From Acidobacteriota bacterium (GTDB lineage: Bacteria; Acidobacteriota; Terriglobia; Bryobacterales; Bryobacteraceae): a stretch of 64,000 nt of DNA. The translations under genes and the position numbers were made by a program. The stretch's first letter is position 1. Every line of letters begins with the position of its first letter. The stretch lies in assembly GCA_026394055.1 (NCBI GenBank), contig JAPKYZ010000021.1:1-64000 (forward strand), in the 5' to 3' direction. Of this stretch, positions 52,297-60,729 are shown piece by piece. The notes under the pieces were generated by a model. The model saw nothing but the letters and a program-made list of their open reading frames with translations, made no database searches and was not told where the DNA came from.

Positions 52297-53313
52297 ATGC
52301 GTGGCACAGTTCTGTATGGCCCCCGCGACATCCGCTCCGAGGAGCGGCCCGAGCCGAAGATCATTCAACCGACCGATGCCATTATCAGCATTGCCGCCAC
52401 CTGCGTCTGCGGATCGGACCTTTGGCCTTATCGCGGCATCAATCAGTTCACGGAACCGACCCCGATGGGTCACGAGTACTGCGGCGTGGTTGAGGATGTC
52501 GGCGCTGCTGTTAAAAGTATCAAACGCGGTCAATTCGTCATCGGTTCTTTTGCGACTTCGGACAACACCTGCGTTGTCTGTCAGCACGGGTATCAGTCCT
52601 CCTGCCACCAACGCGAGTTCATGAATAGTGCGCAGGCGACCATGCTGCGGGTCCCACTGGCTGACGGCACGCTGGTGCCAACGCCCGGTCATCCCTCCGC
52701 TGGCCTGATCCCAAGTCTCCTGGCGACTTCCGACGTGTTGGGTACGGGTTGGTTTGCGGCTGATGCGGCCAATGTGAAGCCTGGCAGCACCGTTGTTGTC
52801 GTCGGAGATGGGGCGGTTGGCCTACTGGGTGTGCTCTCCGCAAAGCACATGGGGGCTGAGCGGATTATCGCCATGAGCCGTCATGAGGCACGGCAGAAAC
52901 TCGCCCGCGAGTTCGGCGCGACGGACATCGTAACCGAGCGTGGTGACGAGGGAATCGCCCACATCAAGGAGTTGACCAAAGGTGAAGGTGCTGATTCCGT
53001 GCTGGAATGTGTCGGCACGCAGGAGTCAATGAGTCAGTCGATTCAATCGGCCCGGCCTGGCGGGTTCGTGTCCTACGTCGGTGTTCCGCATGGAGTGGAA
53101 CTGAATGGGGAACAGCTGTTCTACACTCACGTTCACCTGCATGGTGGCCCCGCCCCGGTCCGCCGGTATCTGCCCATGCTGATTGACCTCGTACTCAAAG
53201 GCGAGATCAACCCCGGCAAGGTGTTCGATCTCACCTTGCCTTTAGAGCGCGTCGCGGTAGGGTACCGCGCAATGGACGAGCGCCGCGCAATCAAGGCGTT
53301 GCTGGTCCCCTAG
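52297..53313 (+). CDS. zinc-dependent alcohol dehydrogenase family protein
   Basis: A 338-residue medium-chain dehydrogenase. Catalytic zinc residues are in CVCGSDLWPY and MGHEYCGVVEDVG; the structural lobe Cys set is reduced (TCVVCQHGYQSSCHQ); the NAD site is VVVGDGAVGLLGVLSAKHMG; VLECVGTQESM closes the domain. AAGGAGAG lies six bases upstream of the ATG. Together with the LysR and cupin genes it forms a small catabolic or detoxification unit. Substrate unknown. 53314-53430 after it holds no gene. Confidence 0.93.
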   Translation: MRGTVLYGPRDIRSEERPEPKIIQPTDAIISIAATCVCGSDLWPYRGINQFTEPTPMGHEYCGVVEDVGAAVKSIKRGQFVIGSFATSDNTCVVCQHGYQSSCHQREFMNSAQATMLRVPLADGTLVPTPGHPSAGLIPSLLATSDVLGTGWFAADAANVKPGSTVVVVGDGAVGLLGVLSAKHMGAERIIAMSRHEARQKLAREFGATDIVTERGDEGIAHIKELTKGEGADSVLECVGTQESMSQSIQSARPGGFVSYVGVPHGVELNGEQLFYTHVHLHGGPAPVRRYLPMLIDLVLKGEINPGKVFDLTLPLERVAVGYRAMDERRAIKALLVP

Positions 53314-53430
53314 CAGGCTGCGGAACAACGGCCTTTGGGGGGGCAAATCAGTATGCCGGATCGAATGCATGTCGGCTCGCTTATCGCTAGCCAGGGAAGG
53401 CACACCGTAGCGTGCCTCACGCGTGCGTCC

Positions 53431-53482
53431 TTACTTTCCCCGCAACTCCCGCCGCAAGAACTTGCCCGTCGCTGTCTTCGGC
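53431..53482. repeat. direct repeat, right copy (ligase 3' end)
   Basis: This stretch, the last 17 codons of the acyl-CoA ligase gene on the minus strand, is repeated with five mismatches at 50689-50740 in the same orientation. The two copies bracket the LysR-cupin-dehydrogenase segment. Confidence 0.85.
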
Positions 53483-54861
53483 AGTGCTTCCAGAAACTCG
53501 ATCATGCGGGGCGATTTGTAGTTGGCCATGCGGTCGCGGCAGAACTCGATTAGCTCGGCTTCGGTGGCCACGCCACCGTCGCGCAACGCGACGAAGGCCT
53601 TCACTGTCTCGCCGCGATAGTCGTCCGCCACACCGACCACCGCCGCTTCCTTCACAGCCGGGTGTTGGTAGAGGACGTCTTCCACTTCGCGCGGGTAGAC
53701 TTTGAAGCCGCTGGCGTTGATCATGTCTTTCTTGCGGTCGACGATGTAGAACCAGCCCTCCGCATCAGCCGTGGCGACGTCGCCCGTTAGGAACCAGCCG
53801 TCGTGGAAAGCGGCGGCGGTGGCTTCGGGTTTGTTCCAGTAGCCCTCAAATATGTTCGAGCCGCGTAGGGCGAGCTCGCCGGATTCGCCAAACGGCAGCA
53901 GGCGCGAGGCATCGGTCGAATCGACCACCTTGCCGTCGCACTCTGGGATGATACGGCCGATGGCGAGCGCGCCGTGCACCGGGTCCACTGGTCCGCGTAC
54001 CCCGAGAGGCGTGATGGTGGCGGGGGAGTTCGATTCGGTGAGGCCGTAGGTGTTGTGGATGTAGGTACCGAGTTCGCTTTCGAAGCGCTCGACGAAAGCG
54101 GGGGAAACCGGAGCGCCGCCGGTGAAGCACTTGGTCATCGACCGGAAGCGTTCGCGCGTGGCGGTGGGGTGGTTGAGGAGGGCGATGTAGGCCGTAATGG
54201 CGGCGACCGTGAAGGTGGGCCGCCAGCGTTCGATCATCTGCCAGCAACGCTCCGGCTCAAAGCGGTGGAACAGCACCAGCGGAGCGCCCGTGCGCGCCGA
54301 GAGAGCCATGTGCGCCACCAAGCCGGTGACGTGGAACAGCGGCGCAACGCCCAGGATCGTGTCTTCGCTCGACACCTGGCAGACCTGCTCAAACACGCCC
54401 GAAGTGAAGACCATCGACGCATGCGAGCACATCGCGCCCTTGGGCTGCCCGGTGGTGCCGGAGGTGTAGACCAGATAGGCCAACTGATGCGGCGCCTCAT
54501 CAACGGCTTGCGGAGCGGCCACGATGGCCACGTCTTCAGCCCGCACCAGCACGCTCGCGCCAGAGTCCTGCATGGCGTAGGCGACCTCCCGCTCCTTGAA
54601 CATCGGGCTCACCGGCACGACGATGGCGCCGCGCTTCCAGGCCGCGTATTGAGCGATGAGAAACTCCGGGTCGTTCTGCATCTGCACCGCTACCCGATCA
54701 CCAGGGCCTACGCCTTGGGCCGTCAGATGCGTCGCAAAGCAGGCGGCGCGGTGGTTCAGTTCGCCCCAGCTGAGGGTGCTTTCGAAATGATGGATCGCGG
54801 GCGAGGCGGCGCGGGTAGCGGCCGCGGCGTGGAACTGGTCGAGCAGAGTGAGCGCAGGCAT
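53431..54861 (-). CDS. AMP-dependent acyl-CoA synthetase/ligase
   Basis: A 476-residue adenylate-forming enzyme joining a carboxylic acid to CoA through an acyl-AMP. The P-loop-like YTSGTTGQPKGAM, the NTYGLTESN motif, GWFLTGDVATAD and DRKKDMINASGFKVYPRE are canonical, and the catalytic Lys lies in LPKTATGKFLRREL at the end. Shorter than long-chain FadD; probably acts on medium-chain or aromatic acids. The start at 54861 (MPALTLLDQF) fits the family; a GTG three codons earlier is possible. Its 3' tail is duplicated at 50689. Confidence 0.92.
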   Translation of the reverse strand: MPALTLLDQFHAAAATRAASPAIHHFESTLSWGELNHRAACFATHLTAQGVGPGDRVAVQMQNDPEFLIAQYAAWKRGAIVVPVSPMFKEREVAYAMQDSGASVLVRAEDVAIVAAPQAVDEAPHQLAYLVYTSGTTGQPKGAMCSHASMVFTSGVFEQVCQVSSEDTILGVAPLFHVTGLVAHMALSARTGAPLVLFHRFEPERCWQMIERWRPTFTVAAITAYIALLNHPTATRERFRSMTKCFTGGAPVSPAFVERFESELGTYIHNTYGLTESNSPATITPLGVRGPVDPVHGALAIGRIIPECDGKVVDSTDASRLLPFGESGELALRGSNIFEGYWNKPEATAAAFHDGWFLTGDVATADAEGWFYIVDRKKDMINASGFKVYPREVEDVLYQHPAVKEAAVVGVADDYRGETVKAFVALRDGGVATEAELIEFCRDRMANYKSPRMIEFLEALPKTATGKFLRRELRGK

Positions 54862-54927
54862 GGGCAACACCGCCGCAGCGGGCGGCGCACCAGAATTATA
54901 TGTGGCGACCGGAGCCGCCGGGCGCGC

Positions 54928-56340
54928 TTAGGCGGTGGCCTTTAGGATCTGGGCCACGGAGCGGAGGCTCGATTCAATGGCGCCTTGGATCCAACCATGG
55001 CGTGAAGAGCAGTGCTCCCCGGCAAATAGGACGCGGCTTTCCGTGGCCATGGCGGCAGGCAGCAGCGTGTGGGTTGCGCCGGGGTCAGCGATGGCGTAGG
55101 CCCCGCGCGCGTAGGGCTGCTCATTCCACACCCAGCTGTGGCCCAATTCAAAGTTGTCCTGGCAGCCGGGATGGATCTGGTCAAAATAGGCGGTCATCTT
55201 TTGGATGCGCTCCTGGGGGCTTTGGGCCGCGATGCTCTGCGCGAGTTCCTGGTAGGTGTAGGCCACCAGCAAGCCACGCGGACCGGGCTGATCCCAGGTG
55301 GGGTGCCAGACTTCCATCGGCCGGTCCACGCGGGCAAAGCCAGTGTTGCCTTGCGCATTCCAGACTCGACGCTTGGTTTGGACATAGACGCGGCTGACGG
55401 CGCCGTACTTCATTTCGCGAATCGCCCGCTGCTTCGCTTCCGAGAAGCCGGGCGTGATCTCAATGTGGCGCAGCACGGTGAAGGGCAACGTGGTGATCAA
55501 GTAGTCGCCCGTCATCACCTGCTGGCGCCCGCCTTGTTCCACGGTCACCTCCACGTTCTGGCCCGTGGGTTGGATCTTGACGATGCGCGCGCCATAGGTG
55601 ATGACGCCCGAGAGCTTCGCGGCCAACGCCAAGGGCAGCCGGTCATTACCGCCCGGGATCTTGTAGAGCTGGGGCACTTCGTGGCTCGCGAGATCGCGCA
55701 GGAAGTCGATGGCGGAGTCGGTCTCAAAGCCCGAACAGATCAAGGCCATGGCTGAATCGGACGCGCCCTTGGCCTTCAGAAAATCAGCAATGGTGACGCC
55801 GCCATAGCGCCTCAGTGAATCCTGTGGCCAACCAGCCGCTGTCGCTTGGCCACATTCGCGCACGCCGTCCGCCAAGTAGAGATGGCCCAGCCCATCGAGC
55901 CCCACCTCCTGCTCCCGCGCAGTGAGCTTGAGTCCGAACTGGGTGAGGTCCAGCGCCTTGCCCGGTTGGGCGACCTCCCGGTGGCCGCCCATGTAGACCA
56001 CATCGGTGTTGGGCGACGGATAGAACGGCTTCAGCGGTAGGCCCAGCATCCGGACGTACTTCAGCGTGAGATCGTGCGTGTTAGGGATGCGGCCCGCGCC
56101 CGCTTCGGCATGTAGACCATCGGAGAATGGCGCCCGCAGCGTATGCACCCGTCCGCCACTGCGCGCGGACGCTTCCAGCACCAACACCTCATAGCCAGCT
56201 TGCCGCAGCTCCCAGGCCGCCACTAGCCCGGCCATACCTGCTCCCGCAATCAGCACGCGCCCAGGCTTGGCCGCCCGCGCCGGAAGGCATCCGGTGGCGG
56301 CACCCAAGGCGGCAAATCGAAGGAACTGGCGGCGGTCCAT
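54928..56340 (-). CDS. Tat-exported flavin monoamine oxidase family protein
   Basis: A 470-residue FAD amine oxidase. The start MDRRQFLRFAALGAATGCLP is a Tat signal with a possible lipobox Cys. FAD-binding GAGMAGLVAAWELRQAGYEV with the acidic ribose-binding residue after it, SGGRVHTLRAPFSDG, and the C-terminal VLFAGEHCSSRHGWIQGAIES motif (where many relatives carry a covalent-flavin Cys or nearby residues) are present. It oxidises amines or amino acids with O2. The substrate is unknown. Confidence 0.92.
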   Translation of the reverse strand: MDRRQFLRFAALGAATGCLPARAAKPGRVLIAGAGMAGLVAAWELRQAGYEVLVLEASARSGGRVHTLRAPFSDGLHAEAGAGRIPNTHDLTLKYVRMLGLPLKPFYPSPNTDVVYMGGHREVAQPGKALDLTQFGLKLTAREQEVGLDGLGHLYLADGVRECGQATAAGWPQDSLRRYGGVTIADFLKAKGASDSAMALICSGFETDSAIDFLRDLASHEVPQLYKIPGGNDRLPLALAAKLSGVITYGARIVKIQPTGQNVEVTVEQGGRQQVMTGDYLITTLPFTVLRHIEITPGFSEAKQRAIREMKYGAVSRVYVQTKRRVWNAQGNTGFARVDRPMEVWHPTWDQPGPRGLLVAYTYQELAQSIAAQSPQERIQKMTAYFDQIHPGCQDNFELGHSWVWNEQPYARGAYAIADPGATHTLLPAAMATESRVLFAGEHCSSRHGWIQGAIESSLRSVAQILKATA

Positions 56341-56414
56341 ATGGCGAGTGTCCCACGGAGTCTGGCCTCAGGCCGGGAATGGGGGCCGCAAAACCACGTG
56401 GGCCGGGACCTCGT

Positions 56415-56850
56415 TTATGGCGTTGTTTCAGGCCACGGGTTGAACACCGGGATGTTGAGACCGGCGAAGTCCTTAACATTCCGCGTCACGAGGGTAAGGC
56501 CATGCTCCAGTGCAGTCGCCGCGATCGGACCGTCGGGCATGTTGAGGGGTTTGCCGGCAAGCTGCCGCAGTCCTTCCAATGCACCCCACCGCTCAGCAAC
56601 TGATCGCGTATTTGGCATAATGCGTCCGGCAAATAGATTCGACAGGTCGGTTGCGATCCATGCTTCGAGTTCATCCCTTCGCTTTCCAGGTGACTTCAGC
56701 ACGATGCCTTTGTGAAACTCGCCGAAGCTGACGGCGCTAATAAACAAGGCGTCGAGGGACTGCGCAGCAAATCCATGCGCTAACCAACGGCTCAGGCTGG
56801 GGCCGTATCAGTTCAGACGTAACGTTGGTATCCAGCAGGAACCCGCTCAT
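56415..56850 (-). pseudogene. vapC: VapC (PIN-domain) toxin with single-base frameshift
   Basis: From ATG 56850 (overlapping the antitoxin TGA) the frame reads MSGFLLDTNVTSELIRPQ and on to VSAWI, with the first PIN Asp, then goes out of frame to a TAG. One base over, the PIN domain continues as AAQSLDALFISAVSFGEFH and ends with the TRNVKDF motif. One extra base in the AAA at 56769-56771 accounts for it. All PIN acidic positions survive in the reassembled protein of about 145 residues. Either a true inactivation or a homopolymer sequencing error. Confidence 0.85.
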
Positions 56851-57101
56851 TCGAAATCAACGGGTCGAGCAAAGGCGGGAGTGCGGCTGAACAACGTGTC
56901 AATCTCGTCATCCGTCACCAAGCCCCTGACCTTCGCACAGGCATCGATCAAGGCCTGACCGGTGCGCCTGGGTTCCGCTTGCAGATGAACGGCGTCTTCC
57001 AGCAACGTGGCCGCGTGGGCTTCAACGGCGCGGCCACGAGCGGTGGCTTGACGGATGAGTTCCGCCTCGACTTCGGGCCGGATATCAACAGTGATGGTCA
57101 A
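56847..57101 (-). CDS. vapB: VapB-type antitoxin
   Basis: An 84-residue antitoxin. LTITVDIRPEVEAELIRQA is a ribbon-helix-helix-type N-terminus, and the tail ends SRTPAFARPVDFE with the hydrophobic/acidic toxin-binding pattern. The TTG start at 57101 is supported by GGAGG six bases upstream; a longer frame to 57182 overlaps the divergent DinB gene region. Its stop overlaps the toxin start (ATGA). Confidence 0.78.
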   Translation of the reverse strand: MTITVDIRPEVEAELIRQATARGRAVEAHAATLLEDAVHLQAEPRRTGQALIDACAKVRGLVTDDEIDTLFSRTPAFARPVDFE

Positions 57102-57226
57102 GCGAAGCCTCCAAAGTTCACCGTAACTCTGCCTCATGGCGAAGTCAACAATATAGAGCCCGGATGGCGCGCGACCAATCAAGCGCGGCCACGGCTAATA
57201 TTGACCAAGAGACGGAGATTCGACAC

Positions 57227-57721
57227 ATGCCCTTGCCCGAACCATGGCTCCGAGGAACGCGACCCCATCCCCACCCCATTCTCCGCGCCGTGCTGCATAG
57301 CTTTGAGCAAGTCCGCGAAGATTTGGCGCTCCACACCGCCGGCTTGACCGACGAGCAGACGTGGCGCAGCTATGGTGCTGTGGCCCCGCTGGGCTATCAA
57401 CTGCGGCACATCGCGGGCAGTGTGGACCGGCTCACCACCTATGCCGCCGGGGAAGCGCTGACCGAGACCCAGCTCGAGGCCGGAAGGCAGGAGGCGGTGC
57501 CCGGGGCCAGCTTGGAAGAGTTGATCCAACGGGTGGAAGCGGCACTGGCCGAAGCAAGCGAGCGCCTGGGCACACTCGATCTCTCTGATCTTGACGCGCC
57601 GCGGTTTGTCGGCCGGCAGCGATTGCCGGCGACGCTGGGCGGCCTGCTGCTGCATCTGGCCGAGCACACGCAGCGGCATCTGGGAGAAGCCATCATCACC
57701 GCCAAGCTCGCGCGGGCGTAA
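57227..57721 (+). CDS. DinB-family protein
   Basis: A 164-residue four-helix-bundle protein of the DinB/YfiT superfamily. The metal-site pattern is visible: HPILRAVLHSFEQVREDLA, YQLRHIAGSVDRLTTYAAG and LLLHLAEHTQRHLGEAI, providing the three His. Members are putative metal-dependent enzymes, often thiol-related. ATG 57227 is chosen; an in-frame start at 57164 adds 21 residues that overlap the divergent region. The isomerase gene follows 11 bases on. Confidence 0.85.
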   Translation: MPLPEPWLRGTRPHPHPILRAVLHSFEQVREDLALHTAGLTDEQTWRSYGAVAPLGYQLRHIAGSVDRLTTYAAGEALTETQLEAGRQEAVPGASLEELIQRVEAALAEASERLGTLDLSDLDAPRFVGRQRLPATLGGLLLHLAEHTQRHLGEAIITAKLARA

Positions 57722-57732
57722 ACTGGTTTTCG

Positions 57733-58611
57733 ATGAATCGCCGACACTTTCTCTCAGCCGCGTCCGCTGCCGCTGCCGCGATGCCTGTTCTCTCTGCCAA
57801 GCCGTTTTCGAAACCGCTCGGCATCCAGCTCTATACGGCCCGCAGCACGTGGCCTGCGGACCCGGAGGGCGTGCTGAAGCGCGTGGCCGACATCGGCTAC
57901 AAAGAAGTGGAGCTCTACGCCGCCGACCAGATTGAGAAGCTGGGGCCGACGCTGAAGAAGCTGGGCCTGGCCGCCACCAGCATCCACATCGCCGACGCGA
58001 TCTCGCTGGCCGATGACGACACGAAGTTCAAGCAGACGCTCGACCAGGCCGTGGCAGCGGGCATCAAGTACGGTGGCGTGCCCTACGTGGCCCCGAATGC
58101 TCGCGGCCCCAAGAGTGGCCCGGAGCTGGGAGAGTTCTGGAAGAAGTGGTCGGCCAAGATGAACCGTGCAGCCGCCACGGCCAACAAGGCGGGCGTGACG
58201 TTCTTCTACCATCACCACGCCTTCGAGTTCGCAGGCACGGTGGGCGAGCGGCCCATCGACTTCATGAAGAAGGAGCTGGACCCGAAGCTGGTGAAGCTCG
58301 AGATGGACATCTTCTGGGTGGCCGCCGCCGGTGCCGATCCGATCGCGGTGATGAAGGAATGGAAGGGCCGGGTGGCCCTGATGCACTTGAAGGATAGGGC
58401 ATCGTCAATGGCCACGATCGCCACCGAGTCTCAGGCCAAGCCGGGTGACTTCAAGGAAGTGGGCAACGGCTCACTCGACTTTAAGGCCATCCTCAACACC
58501 GCGCTTTCGACCGGCGTGGCGAAGTTCTACGTCGAGCAGGACCAGTGCCCGGGCGACCCGGTAGATAGCCTGAAAATCAGCTTCGATAACTTGAAGAAGG
58601 TAAGCTTGTAG
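57733..58611 (+). CDS. secreted sugar phosphate isomerase/epimerase-like protein
   Basis: A 292-residue xylose-isomerase-like TIM barrel with a Tat-type signal (MNRRHFLSAASAAAAAMP). GIQLYTARSTWPAD opens the barrel; FYHHHAFEF, KLEMDIFWVAAAGAD and ALMHLKDRA carry the metal-site Glu/Asp/His residues. Exported members in this lineage act on oxidised sugars, alongside Gfo/Idh/MocA and DUF1080 proteins. It is followed two bases later by the Uma2-like gene. Confidence 0.88.
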   Translation: MNRRHFLSAASAAAAAMPVLSAKPFSKPLGIQLYTARSTWPADPEGVLKRVADIGYKEVELYAADQIEKLGPTLKKLGLAATSIHIADAISLADDDTKFKQTLDQAVAAGIKYGGVPYVAPNARGPKSGPELGEFWKKWSAKMNRAAATANKAGVTFFYHHHAFEFAGTVGERPIDFMKKELDPKLVKLEMDIFWVAAAGADPIAVMKEWKGRVALMHLKDRASSMATIATESQAKPGDFKEVGNGSLDFKAILNTALSTGVAKFYVEQDQCPGDPVDSLKISFDNLKKVSL

Positions 58612-58613
58612 CA

Positions 58614-59291
58614 GTGGCCAGCCTTCCCTCAATCCGGCCTATTCGTGCCGGTGGTTCCACGCATTTGCCCGCAGCATCGGCCTCGCCGGTGCAGCGGATT
58701 GAGCTGTGGGGCCGCAGTTGGGAAAGCTATCAGGCATTTCTTGCGCTGCAGCAGGAACGCTCTCCGCGCATTTCATTCGACGATGGGTGGTTGGAGGTCA
58801 TGGTCTGTTCGATTGAGCATGAGGAACCCAGCCAGACACTGGCCGCCATTGTCGCCACGGTGGCCGAAGAGGCGGGCATTGATTTTGAACCGGCAGGCCG
58901 CCCCACCATTCAGCGAGCGCATCTGAAAAAGGGCTTTGAGCCCGATGCCGCGTTCTACTTCACGCATCTCGACCGGATGCGGAAGCCTCGTTTCAAGCCC
59001 AACGAGCTTCCCGCGCCCGATCTGACAATCGAGGTCGATTTGACGTCTGACTCGCGGCCTCGCCTTGGGATCTTTGCGGCCGTGGGCGTTCCGGAAGTTT
59101 GGCGGTTCTCAAATGGCGACCTGGAGTTTCTCACTCTTCTCGATGGCGCCTACCGCCCCGCGACACGGAGCCAATGGCTGCCGTCGCTGACGGCCAAGAC
59201 GGTGATGCGTTGGCTGAAGCAGCGCGAACAGATGTCAAGACTGGCTTGGCTAAAGTCGATCCGCACCTGGACTCGCAGAAACGCCGGCTGA
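58614..59291 (+). CDS. Uma2-family (DUF820) putative endonuclease
   Basis: A 225-residue PD-(D/E)XK-like protein. FDDGWLEVMVCSIEHEEPS, FEPDAAFYF and PDLTIEVDLTSDSRPR give the acidic residues of the family core; the usual downstream Lys is not obvious. Uma2 proteins are very numerous in cyanobacteria and acidobacteria and their role is unknown. The start is the GTG at 58614. The C-terminal 50 residues are basic (WLKSIRTWTRRNAG). Confidence 0.82.
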   Translation: MASLPSIRPIRAGGSTHLPAASASPVQRIELWGRSWESYQAFLALQQERSPRISFDDGWLEVMVCSIEHEEPSQTLAAIVATVAEEAGIDFEPAGRPTIQRAHLKKGFEPDAAFYFTHLDRMRKPRFKPNELPAPDLTIEVDLTSDSRPRLGIFAAVGVPEVWRFSNGDLEFLTLLDGAYRPATRSQWLPSLTAKTVMRWLKQREQMSRLAWLKSIRTWTRRNAG

Positions 59292-59303
59292 TCGCGCCCG
59301 CGC

Positions 59304-60722
<1,419 letters not shown>

Positions 60723-60729
60723 GGTGGCT

